Counted from the stretch's first letter, positions 1 to 5,220 are shown. The stretch is DNA of 5,318 nucleotides from Nitrospira sp. (GCA_005116795.1 SWDL01000338.1:1-5318); one strand, 5' to 3'. The notes: generated from the sequence alone by a model not told the origin. Program-made: numbers and translations.

Positions 1-282
1 GAGTTGGTCATCGCGGACTTCCCGATACTCCTTCTCGATGCGGTCCGCCTTCTCGCGCGCCGTGCGGAAGCCGGTCTCCAGATCCTCAATCTGGAGTTTC
101 ATCCGCTTGTTGGCGGCGGCAAGATCCTGCGATCGCCGCAACTCGCCCTCGTAGAGCAACTTGGCGTTTTCGGCATCCTTCTTCGCAAGCTCATAGGAGC
201 TGCCGAACACGCAGCCCGCGTGAGCCCCCGAGACCATTCCGAGTACGGTGACCAGTGCGAGGCGTGTGCGCCAAGTATTCAT
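1..282 (-). CDS. Coiled-coil envelope (lipo)protein, 3' part missing
   Basis: Partial gene: 94 codons are open from an ATG at 282 to the window edge, so the C-terminus is not seen. The start is supported by a perfect AGGAGG 8 nt upstream. Residues 1-24 form a short basic N-terminus (MNTWRTR), a hydrophobic stretch (about 8-19) and the sequence AHAGC ending at Cys24. This could be a lipoprotein cleavage site (G-C junction, though His at -3 is atypical) or a signal peptidase I AxA site. Residues 30-94 are highly charged, rich in Glu, Lys, Arg, Ala and Leu with heptad-like spacing, and predict a long alpha-helical coiled coil, as in envelope tether or spacer proteins. I do not recognise a specific family. 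It lies downstream of the SPFH lipoprotein gene on the same strand but has its own promoter-like site. Export to the periplasm or outer membrane is inferred; the function is unknown. Confidence 0.82.
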   Translation of the reverse strand, partial: MNTWRTRLALVTVLGMVSGAHAGCVFGSSYELAKKDAENAKLLYEGELRRSQDLAAANKRMKLQIEDLETGFRTAREKADRIEKEYREVRDDQL

Positions 283-290
283 GGCTTGAT

Positions 291-296
291 CCTCCT
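291..296 (-). promoter_or_regulatory. Shine-Dalgarno site for the coiled-coil gene
   Basis: On the minus strand this reads AGGAGG, a perfect anti-16S match, 8 nt before the ATG at 282. It fixes the start of the partial gene and argues against the overlapping plus-strand reading frame being real. Confidence 0.8.
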
Positions 297-340
297 CGTG
301 AAACGTTGTTGGCCTGTTGCGACGCGCTGAAACATTGGAA

Positions 341-349
341 ATCATACCA
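341..349 (-). promoter_or_regulatory. Extended -10 promoter for the coiled-coil gene
   Basis: The minus strand reads TGGTATGAT: a TG-N extended element followed by TATGAT, five of six matches to the sigma-70 -10 consensus. No good -35 hexamer lies 16-18 nt upstream, which is normal for extended -10 promoters. The predicted start of transcription near 334 gives a leader of about 50 nt. This is a sequence match only. Confidence 0.5.
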
Positions 350-376
350 CGCGTCAGAGAGACCGGGAAACCGACC

Positions 377-437
377 GGGGGACAGGCCCCCTTCTGCCTG
401 AGGCTTGTCCCCGTCCTGTCCGGAACGGGGACAGCCT
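377..437. repeat. REP-like palindromic element in the intergenic gap
   Basis: The 170-nt gap between the SPFH gene and the coiled-coil gene contains three copies of a GGGGACA-type core in alternating orientation: GGGGACAG at 378-385, the inverted TGTCCCC at 406-412, and GGGGACAG at 427-434. The arms 401-414 and 425-437 pair over 13 bp with one bulged T and a 10-nt loop (415-424) that holds the palindrome TCCGGA. An outer GGGGG/CCCCC pair lies at 377-381 and 387-391. Alternating GC-rich hairpins between genes are typical of REP/BIME elements. No T-run follows on either strand, so a simple intrinsic terminator is unlikely, although the structure could stabilise the 3' end of the SPFH transcript, whose stop codon ends 16 nt away. 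Confidence 0.55.
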
Positions 438-452
438 CCTTCACGGCTTGCC

Positions 453-1301
453 CTACCTGTCGGCCGAGTTGCTGATGGGCGGCAGGTTAATGCCCACCCG
501 TTCCATGCCCATGATCACGGTCAAGTTCGCGGGCGCGTGCCCCACGATCTCCTTCTGCACCTCGATCCGCCGGAGATCCACAAACTCGACCGCGCTCAGC
601 CCCAGGTGCTCCCGGTACGCCCTGTCCGCCATCCCTCGCTGCCTCTCCGCTTTCTCCCGGGACTCCTCCGCCTTTTGAAATTCAGTCATCGTGATCTTTC
701 GCTGTTCCTGAACGATGGTCTGGACCGTCTGATCCAACACAGTTTTCGGGGGCAGAATGCTCCCGATCACGATCCGGTTCACGAGAACCGGGATTTTCTG
801 TTTCCCAATGAGCTTGGTCTTCACCTCTTGCTCCACGGCGTCCTGCAGCCTGGCACGGGTGCCCGGATCAGTCGTGAGCTGAAACAGGGGATATTTCTGT
901 ACCTCTTCGCGGACAAAGGTGCGGAACGCCTCCTTGACGTTATTGGCATACCAGTGGGGACCAAAATTTTCGATCAGTTCCGGCGTTCGTTGCTCTATCA
1001 CGTTGGCGATCAGAAACGCGTCGAACGAGACCGGCGCGTTCTCAGCCGAGATGATGTCGAAATGCTCCGAGTACTGGATCGGGCGGACATCCACCTCGAT
1101 CACTTCGGTGGTTGGGGCGACGGCAAGCCGGCCGGTCGTCGCCGGGACTGGGTCCAGCCCGCCGTGCCCGAAGAAGAAAGGCTTGTAGACCAGCACGCCC
1201 TCGTGGCCGGCGTCGATCGGAGTCAGGACGCAGCCGGTTCCGCTCACGAGCAGACCCAGCATTCCGGCCATCAGCAGAGGCCTTAACCGTTGTTCCGACA
1301 T
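453..1301 (-). CDS. SPFH/Band 7 (prohibitin-like) domain lipoprotein
   Basis: The product has 282 residues. Residues 1-24 form a signal sequence: basic start, hydrophobic 9-19, then SGTGC ending at Cys24, a degenerate lipobox that suggests lipid anchoring (Gly at -3 is not canonical). Residues 28-200 resemble an SPFH/Band 7 domain: the opening 'GHEGVLVYKP' is like the usual 'pGe.GVv' strand, followed by beta-rich segments with 'VRPIQYSEHFDIISAENAPV' (73-91), which matches the family pattern of a switch to modified-ligand strands, then 'NVKEAFRTFVREEVQKY' (121-137). Residues 185-233 are a charged helix (QEQRKITMTEFQKAEESREKAE is its core) as in the family's coiled-coil region. The family assembles ring or cage oligomers on membranes and often modulates proteases or membrane domains. 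The ATG is preceded by a G-rich ribosome site and by a strong promoter match (1412-1440). The partner and exact role are unknown; the family call is confident, the lipoprotein call moderate. Confidence 0.88.
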   Translation of the reverse strand: MSEQRLRPLLMAGMLGLLVSGTGCVLTPIDAGHEGVLVYKPFFFGHGGLDPVPATTGRLAVAPTTEVIEVDVRPIQYSEHFDIISAENAPVSFDAFLIANVIEQRTPELIENFGPHWYANNVKEAFRTFVREEVQKYPLFQLTTDPGTRARLQDAVEQEVKTKLIGKQKIPVLVNRIVIGSILPPKTVLDQTVQTIVQEQRKITMTEFQKAEESREKAERQRGMADRAYREHLGLSAVEFVDLRRIEVQKEIVGHAPANLTVIMGMERVGINLPPISNSADR

Positions 1302-1308
1302 AGCAATT

Positions 1309-1317
1309 CCCCCCCCT
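1309..1317 (-). promoter_or_regulatory. G-tract ribosome-binding site of the SPFH gene
   Basis: The minus strand has an A followed by eight G residues, ending 7 nt before the ATG at 1301. It supplies an AGGGGG-type Shine-Dalgarno match at suitable spacing. A homopolymer in this position is unusual because its length can vary by slippage. Confidence 0.55.
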
Positions 1318-1411
1318 GGTTATGGGATCGCCGGTTGCGGCATCCCGTGTTTGACCCATCCGACGATGTGGGTTGAACTTGAAGGAATGGAAGAGGCCGA
1401 GCCCATAGATC

Positions 1412-1440
1412 AGCTTATGAAGTAAAATTCAAATTGTCAA
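1412..1440 (-). promoter_or_regulatory. Sigma-70 type promoter for the SPFH gene
   Basis: The minus strand carries a perfect TTGACA (1440-1435), a 17-nt AT-rich spacer and a weaker -10, TAAGCT (1417-1412, three of six matches). The patch is markedly AT-rich compared with the surrounding GC-rich DNA. Transcription would begin near 1405, giving a leader of about 100 nt before the ATG at 1301. It separates the SPFH gene from the cytochrome gene upstream, whose stop lies about 90 nt before the -35. Confidence 0.6.
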
Positions 1441-1475
1441 ACGACCTGGAACCCCTGGGTGGACATGAATATACA

Positions 1476-1493
1476 GGGGCAGGGAGGGACGGG
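1476..1493 (+). other. Potential G-quadruplex motif after the cytochrome gene
   Basis: The plus strand holds four G-runs of three or four with loops of 1-2 nt (GGGG-CA-GGG-A-GGG-AC-GGG), which satisfies the usual intramolecular quadruplex pattern. It lies about 40-55 nt downstream of the cytochrome stop codon, on the template strand for minus-strand transcription, in a purine-rich patch that continues to about 1514 and includes two copies of CGGGAGCGA (1490-1498 and 1504-1512). No conventional terminator was seen here, so it might slow or end the upstream transcript; that is inference. Confidence 0.4.
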
Positions 1494-1531
1494 AGCGAGG
1501 CGGCGGGAGCGAAACGACCCGTATGGAGGCC

Positions 1532-1969
1532 TTACCGGATGCCGGCCTGACGCTGCAGCCAGCGCACGTATTGAATGATCTCCGCCACATCCGCGGGGGC
1601 GACCGTCGCAACCTTCGGCATGTCGCCGAACTGCCAATGATGCGCGCGCACGCCATTGGCCGCGGCCCGCTGGAAGGCCTCGTCGCCGTGATGATTGGGC
1701 TCATAGATCTTGTGCACGAGCGGGGGCCCCTGTGGCGTGCCCTTCCCCTCCTGGCCATGACAGGAGAGACAATTGGCGGTAAACTTCGCCTCACCCGCCG
1801 TAAACTCAGGCGGCGCCGGGCTGCCGGGTCGTGCCACCCCTTCCGGCTTCGGCGATTCGCCGCAGGCGACAATCACCAGCCCCACAGCCAGCACGCCGAA
1901 CAATCGGACGGCGGACAGGCTCTCTCTCTTCCGAGGCAAGATCCACGGAGTCTGTGATGGACGGCTCAT
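1532..1969 (-). CDS. Monohaem c-type cytochrome lipoprotein
   Basis: The product has 145 residues. An N-terminal segment with a 20-residue basic lead and hydrophobic residues 21-35 ends in the lipobox IVAC with Cys36, so the protein is probably lipid-anchored and exported. A Pro-rich linker follows (about 40-56). The single haem site is CLSCH (Cys67, Cys70, His71). Met117 in 'FGDMPKV' is the likely sixth haem ligand, and the C-terminal helix (125-141, 'PADVAEIIQYVRWLQRQ') is the usual terminal helix of class I cytochromes c. It would carry electrons at the periplasmic face of a membrane, but the partner oxidase or reductase is not in the window. The ATG has AGAGGA ending 3 nt upstream (1973-1978). 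The gene starts 7 nt after the stop of the 40-codon membrane ORF, and that ORF's stop codon lies inside the Shine-Dalgarno, so the two are probably translationally coupled. The N-terminal lead before the hydrophobic stretch is a little long for a lipoprotein. Confidence 0.9.
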   Translation of the reverse strand: MSRPSQTPWILPRKRESLSAVRLFGVLAVGLVIVACGESPKPEGVARPGSPAPPEFTAGEAKFTANCLSCHGQEGKGTPQGPPLVHKIYEPNHHGDEAFQRAAANGVRAHHWQFGDMPKVATVAPADVAEIIQYVRWLQRQAGIR

Positions 1970-1976
1970 AGGTCCT

Positions 1977-2099
1977 CTATTTGTCTCGAATCAGTTTGCT
2001 CACCCGTTTGGCCATGAGGTATCGATAGACCCGCACAGAGATCGGAATCACCACGATGAGGCCGATCGTCAAGTACATGAAGAATTCTTCAGGCGACAC
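1977..2099 (-). CDS. Small single-pass membrane protein (40 residues)
   Basis: A 40-codon reading frame fills the space between queC and the cytochrome gene, with 2 nt to the queC stop and 7 nt to the cytochrome start. It opens with GTG at 2099 (a later ATG lies at codon 8) and ends in TAG at 1977. The sequence begins MSPEEFFMYL, has a hydrophobic helix at about 6-22 (F, Y, L, I, G, V), then a strongly basic tail with R and K at 23, 26, 31, 32, 35, 38 and 40. By the positive-inside rule the tail should face the cytoplasm. The ribosome site is weak (GAGA about 6 nt before the GTG), so coupling to queC translation is likely. I do not recognise the family. Small single-helix subunits often accompany respiratory complexes, and the cytochrome downstream makes that possible, but this is only inference. 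Support comes from the tight packing, a coherent membrane topology and the absence of a competing gene. Confidence 0.62.
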   Translation of the reverse strand: MSPEEFFMYLTIGLIVVIPISVRVYRYLMAKRVSKLIRDK

Positions 2100-2101
2100 G
2101 A

Positions 2102-2797
2102 TTATCTCGGCGAGAGGGTCCGTACATACCGAGCAGGATCGGTCCGGCCTGCGGCCCGGAACCCCTCAAGGCGGATGAGGCAACTGTCGCACTGCCCGCA
2201 GGCTTCTCCGGATTCTGTCGGGTCATAGCAACTGTGCGTGAGCTCGAACGGGACCCCAAGCCGAGTTCCCAGCTCAATGATCTGCGCCTTGGACAACTCA
2301 ATCAATGGGGCCTTGATCTCGATCCCGCGCCCTTCCACGCCGGCTTTGCTCCCCAATCTGGCGACCGCCTCAAAGGCGCGGAGAAACTCCGGTCGGCAAT
2401 CCGGATAGCCGGAGTAGTCGATCACGTTGGCGCCGATGAAGACCGTCCGCGCACCCACCGTTTCCGCATACCCCACCGCCAGCGCAAGCAGAAGGGTATT
2501 TCTCGCCGGCACATAGGTGGCAGGAATGCCGCCGGCCCGCTGGGTCTCGCTCCGGCCTTTGGGGACCGCGAGCTCACTGGTCAGCGCGGAGCCGCCGATC
2601 GCCCGCAGGTCGAGGGCCACGATCCGATGGTCCTCGGCGGCCAATGCTTGCGCCACCCGTCCGGCCGCATCAAGTTCCCGCCGATGGCGCTGGCCATAGT
2701 CGACGCTCAGCAGATGGAGTCGATACCCGTCGCGACGGGCCACGGCCGCGGCCACGGTTGAGTCCAGTCCACCACTGGCCAGTACGACGGCCTTCAT
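2102..2797 (-). CDS. queC: 7-cyano-7-deazaguanine synthase QueC
   Basis: The 231-residue protein is of typical family length. QueC converts 7-carboxy-7-deazaguanine to preQ0 using ATP and ammonia, in the cytoplasm, on the route to queuosine in tRNA (or to deazapurine DNA modifications). The N-terminal PP-loop SGGLDST (residues 8-14) binds ATP. Further family landmarks are 'SVDYGQRH' (31-38), 'IPATYVPARN' (91-100) and 'GANVIDYSGYPDCRPEF' (122-138). Four cysteines at 190, 200, 203 and 206 ('HSCYDP...ACGQCDSC') form the structural zinc site. All key motifs are intact. The ATG at 2797 matches the conserved N-terminus but has only a weak GAG ribosome site. No queD, queE or queF is visible here, so the rest of the pathway must lie elsewhere. 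A 114-nt gap separates it from dksA, and the next ORF starts 2 nt after its stop. Confidence 0.96.
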   Translation of the reverse strand: MKAVVLASGGLDSTVAAAVARRDGYRLHLLSVDYGQRHRRELDAAGRVAQALAAEDHRIVALDLRAIGGSALTSELAVPKGRSETQRAGGIPATYVPARNTLLLALAVGYAETVGARTVFIGANVIDYSGYPDCRPEFLRAFEAVARLGSKAGVEGRGIEIKAPLIELSKAQIIELGTRLGVPFELTHSCYDPTESGEACGQCDSCLIRLEGFRAAGRTDPARYVRTLSPR

Positions 2798-2808
2798 GCG
2801 CGCTCAAC

Positions 2809-2848
2809 GACACTCGGCATTGGGATTCCCTGCCGTCGGGACACTCGG
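2809..2848 (-). repeat. Direct 9-nt repeat in the queC leader
   Basis: CCGAGTGTC occurs twice on the minus strand (2817-2809 and 2848-2840), 31 nt apart, or about three helical turns, in the 114-nt gap upstream of queC. A short perfect hairpin (CGGTCG-ACA-CGACCG, 2861-2875) and a CACGTG palindrome (2881-2886) lie further upstream. The spacing would suit a DNA-binding protein contacting one face of the helix, but nine matching bases in a GC-rich gap can arise by chance. No clear promoter or preQ1 riboswitch was found. Confidence 0.25.
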
Positions 2849-2911
2849 ACCCGCATCATTCGGTCGTGTCGACCGTGACCACGTGATCTTACCGAGGGGG
2901 AAGAAGGTCGG

Positions 2912-3502
2912 TCAATCGCGTTCTTCGGCGCGTTCGATTTTTTCGAGCATTTCTTGCTGCGACTGGCACTCGACGCAGAGTTTCGCGAACGGCACTGCCG
3001 CCAATCGCTTTTCACTGATCTCGACGCCGCAGTCCGCGCAATATCCAAAGGTCCCTTCGGCGAGGCGTCCCAGGGCGACGTCGATGAGTTGCCGCTTGCG
3101 GTTCCTCATTTCCATGAGGGAGATGCCCAACTCGCGTTGGAGATCGATCATCGCCTGATCGCCGCTGTCCCGCGCGGATTCCAATCGACGCTGCTGGTCT
3201 TCGGTCAGGGACTGCCCCAGGACGCTTTCGATTTCCTTCATGATTTCCTGGCGCTTCGCCATCAACATCCGGTGGAGCAACTCACGTCGGTCCGGCGCCA
3301 TCGCCTTGATCGGCCGCCCGTTGTCGGGAGGCGTTTCCTCACGTGCAGGCTCCGGTTGGCGTGGCGCAGGCATCGTCGTTTTCGCCTTGGCGGGGACGGG
3401 CTTCGAGACGGTTTTCGAGGCGGCCTTCGCAGTGGTCTTCATTGAGACGGGCACTCCCTTGGTCACCGTGTTCTTTGGCTTGGACGGTTTCGGCATGGAC
3501 AT
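2912..3502 (-). CDS. dksA: DksA/TraR-family transcription regulator with basic tail
   Basis: About 196 residues from the ATG at 3502; a GTG at 3517 would add five and another ATG at 3496 removes two. None has a strong ribosome site. Numbering from the GTG, residues 1-70 are a low-complexity Lys/Thr/Pro/Ala-rich tail, 75-150 a helical hairpin, and 'GYCADCG...KLCVEC' (Cys160, 163, 181, 184) the C4 zinc finger. The tip of the hairpin carries DSGDQA (117-122), which fits the DxxDxA pattern of true DksA proteins that reach into the RNA polymerase secondary channel and work with ppGpp at stable-RNA and amino-acid promoters. E. coli DksA is 151 residues, so the extra length is the N-terminal tail. 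Neighbours are apt upstream and queC downstream. The family is certain; DksA rather than another TraR-type paralogue is likely because of the acidic tip. Confidence 0.88.
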   Translation of the reverse strand: MSMPKPSKPKNTVTKGVPVSMKTTAKAASKTVSKPVPAKAKTTMPAPRQPEPAREETPPDNGRPIKAMAPDRRELLHRMLMAKRQEIMKEIESVLGQSLTEDQQRRLESARDSGDQAMIDLQRELGISLMEMRNRKRQLIDVALGRLAEGTFGYCADCGVEISEKRLAAVPFAKLCVECQSQQEMLEKIERAEERD

Positions 3503-3529
3503 GGTCTCGTCGCGCACGGTCGCCCAGAC

Positions 3530-3556
3530 AAAAAAGGCCGATATTCATATCACGGC
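3530..3556 (-). terminator. Weak intrinsic terminator-like hairpin before dksA
   Basis: On the minus strand, GCC (3556-3554) and GATA pair with TATC and GGC around a TGAA loop, with a 2-nt bulge, followed by one C and six T residues (3535-3530). It sits about 90-115 nt downstream of the apt stop and could end apt transcripts. The stem is short (about 7 bp with the bulge), so efficiency may be low. It overlaps the dksA promoter match. Confidence 0.4.
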
Positions 3557-3565
3557 ATCTGTCAA
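3538..3565 (-). promoter_or_regulatory. Promoter match for dksA
   Basis: The minus strand has a perfect TTGACA (3565-3560), a 16-nt spacer and TATCGG (3543-3538, three of six -10 matches). Transcription would begin near 3531, in the T-run, leaving a 5' leader of only about 15-35 nt before the candidate start codons. The purine-rich stretch just upstream (3574-3600) contains two copies of AAGAGAAGG on the minus strand. Confidence 0.45.
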
Positions 3566-3643
3566 TTCACAAGCCTTCTCTTGTCCTTCTCTTTTCCTTC
3601 GTGACGGCCTTGCGCCGCCGGCTTCCAGACCGACACGCAGCGA

Positions 3644-4159
3644 TCAGGAATAGGTGATGACCGAATGCACCGGATGTCCCGGGAGCCGATCCCGTCCTTT
3701 GAGCGAGGCCAGTTCAACGAGAAACACGAGCGCGACGATCTCTCCGCCGAGCTGGCGCACGAGATTCACCGTGGCCGCCGCCGTGCCGCCGGTCGCCAGC
3801 AAGTCGTCGACGATCAGCACGCGCTCCCCCATCCCAATGGCATCACGATGGATGGCCAGGGAGTTCGAGCCGTACTCGAGGTTGTATTGCACTTCGAAGC
3901 TGTCCGCCGGCAATTTGCCGGGGCGACGGACCGGGACAAATCCCGCATGGAGCTGATACGCCAGCGGACCGGCAAGGATAAACCCGCGAGATTCGATCCC
4001 GACGACCTTGGAAATATCGTGATTGCGGTAGCGCTGCGTCAGCTCATCCGTGACGGATCGAAACGCGGCCGGATGCTTCAAGAGCGTGGTGATGTCATAA
4101 AACAGAATACCGGGCTTGGGAAAATCCGGCACCTCGCGAATGAGCGCCTTATAATCCAT
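3644..4159 (-). CDS. apt: Adenine phosphoribosyltransferase
   Basis: The 171-residue protein matches the family's usual size of about 170-185. The enzyme makes AMP from adenine and PRPP in the cytoplasm, the adenine salvage step. The N-terminus 'VPDFPKPGILFYDITTLL' (10-27) is the classical opening of Apt. 'GIESRGF' (54-60) and 'RRPGKLP' (78-84) form parts of the substrate pocket, and VLIVDDLLATGGTA (114-127) is the PRPP-binding signature with both Asp residues intact. The ATG at 4159 is preceded by AAAGGA with a 9-nt spacer. It follows the sigma-factor gene by 75 nt with no clear promoter or terminator in between, so co-transcription is plausible. Confidence 0.96.
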   Translation of the reverse strand: MDYKALIREVPDFPKPGILFYDITTLLKHPAAFRSVTDELTQRYRNHDISKVVGIESRGFILAGPLAYQLHAGFVPVRRPGKLPADSFEVQYNLEYGSNSLAIHRDAIGMGERVLIVDDLLATGGTAAATVNLVRQLGGEIVALVFLVELASLKGRDRLPGHPVHSVITYS

Positions 4160-4234
4160 GGACCGGAATCCTTTCGTCGGGCGGATCGCACGGGGTTCGT
4201 GGCAAAGGCATCCCAGAGTGGTTCGGCATGCCCG

Positions 4235-5191
4235 CTACATGAGGTCTTCGGCGCGCAGCGATTTATTGTCCACGGTGGCGCGCAGCGATGCCAGTGCGGT
4301 GGTTTCAATCTGACGAATCCGCTCACGGGTCAGCCCGAGGGACCGGCCGATGTCTTCCAGGGTCTGGCCTTCCCCGCCGTCCAGACCGAAGCGCCGGATC
4401 ACCACCTGGCGTTCCTTTTCCGGTAAGGCCCGCACCCATTCCATGACATCGCGGCGGCGACGCACATGGGCGGTCACCTCGATCGGCGAGATGCTCGCCG
4501 GGTCTTCAATGATGTCGCCCAAATAGGTATCGGTGCCTTCGGACACCGGGCTTTCGAGAGAGAACGTGCTCACCAGGCATTGCCGCAGATCGGAGACCTC
4601 TTCTTCGGAGATCTTCATCTTGCACGCCACTTCATCCGCCTTGGGCTCGCGCCCCAGCTCCTGGGCCAGATCCTCCACCGCCCCCAAGTACCGATTGACG
4701 TGTTGCGACACGTGAACGGGCAGGCGCACCGACCGGCCCTGATTGATGATCGCGCGTTCGATCGTTTGGCGAATCCACCAGGCCGCGTAGGTGCTGAATC
4801 GGAGGCCGCGGCGGTAGTCGAATTTGTCCACCGCGCGGATGAGCCCCAGATTGCCCTCTTCGACGATATCGGCGAAGGGCAGCCCGCGGTTCATATACCG
4901 TTTACCGATGCGGATGACGAGGCGTAAATTCGCCTCGATCATGCGGGCACGAGCCTCATAATCCCCTTCTGCGACCCGCTTCCCAAGGTCTTGCTCCTGC
5001 TCAAACGTGAGCAGCGTGAGCTTGCGGATGTCCTTAAGATAGCTGCGCACGACGTCGAGGCCGTCGGCGGCCGCCTCCTCCCGCTCCGGCTGTTCGCCCC
5101 GGTCTCCACTGCGGGAGGTATGCGCACACGGTGGTTCGGCTCCGCCGTCGTCCTCGACCTCGGTGGTCATGATTTCATTGCGGCGAGCCAT
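4235..5191 (-). CDS. rpoS: RpoS-like RNA polymerase sigma factor (sigma-70 group 2)
   Basis: The 318-residue protein is close to E. coli RpoS (330). Residues 1-45 are acidic and variable, with no long region 1.1. Region 1.2 begins at 'DVVRSYLKDIRKLTLLT' (46-62). Region 2 (about 79-150) includes 'NLRLVIRIGKRY' and 'EEGNLGLIRAVDKFD', and 'WWIRQTIERAIINQ' (138-151) matches the RpoS form rather than the RpoD form (WWIRQAITRSIADQ). Region 3 spans about 157-235. Region 4 ends in the helix-turn-helix 'TLEDIGRSLGLTRERIRQIE' (277-296) that binds the -35 element. The C-terminus LRAEDLM resembles the RpoS ending. The role would be to direct RNA polymerase to stationary-phase or general stress promoters. 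The start ATG has GGAAAGG ending 6 nt upstream; a second ATG is codon 8. It follows the upstream partial gene by 27 nt. Confidence 0.93.
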   Translation of the reverse strand: MARRNEIMTTEVEDDGGAEPPCAHTSRSGDRGEQPEREEAAADGLDVVRSYLKDIRKLTLLTFEQEQDLGKRVAEGDYEARARMIEANLRLVIRIGKRYMNRGLPFADIVEEGNLGLIRAVDKFDYRRGLRFSTYAAWWIRQTIERAIINQGRSVRLPVHVSQHVNRYLGAVEDLAQELGREPKADEVACKMKISEEEVSDLRQCLVSTFSLESPVSEGTDTYLGDIIEDPASISPIEVTAHVRRRRDVMEWVRALPEKERQVVIRRFGLDGGEGQTLEDIGRSLGLTRERIRQIETTALASLRATVDNKSLRAEDLM

Positions 5192-5192
5192 C

Positions 5193-5220
5193 CGTAGCCT
5201 TTCCTCCGTCGCCTTTCCTC
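5193..5220 (-). repeat. Tandem 14-nt repeat carrying a duplicated ribosome site
   Basis: Two adjacent 14-nt units (5193-5206 and 5207-5220) differ at one base (5196 versus 5210). Each contains GAGGAAAGG on the minus strand, so the leader of the sigma-factor gene holds two Shine-Dalgarno-like sequences, one 6 nt and one about 20 nt from the ATG. The distal copy overlaps the stop codon (5221-5219) of the preceding gene. A recent local duplication is the simplest origin. Confidence 0.75.

Noticed and set aside
4..330. Plus-strand open frame at the window start
   Set aside because: The minus strand here has a perfect AGGAGG, a signal peptide and a coherent coiled coil, so the plus-strand frame is a shadow.
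377..437. Rho-independent terminator for the SPFH gene
   Set aside because: The hairpin is strong but no T-run follows it; the alternating repeat cores fit a REP-like element better.
405..1286. Long plus-strand open frame (293 codons) opposite the SPFH gene
   Set aside because: It is rich in Arg, His, Pro and Leu with no domain-like pattern, and lies fully antisense to a gene with clear SPFH features, promoter and ribosome site. It is a product of high GC content.
2861..2875. Hairpin CGGTCG-TGT-CGACCG as a dksA terminator
   Set aside because: The stem is only 6 bp and no T-run follows on the minus strand.
2798..2911. PreQ1 riboswitch upstream of queC
   Set aside because: No preQ1-type pseudoknot (short GC hairpin with an A-rich tail next to the ribosome site) could be found.
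3665..4426. Plus-strand open frame (253 codons) opposite apt and the end of the sigma-factor gene
   Set aside because: It crosses two well-supported minus-strand genes and has low-complexity basic composition with no recognisable motif.
4235..5191. Housekeeping sigma factor RpoD
   Set aside because: It lacks the long region 1.1 and the non-conserved insertion, is only 318 residues, and its region 2.4 reads WWIRQTIERAIINQ, the RpoS-type form.
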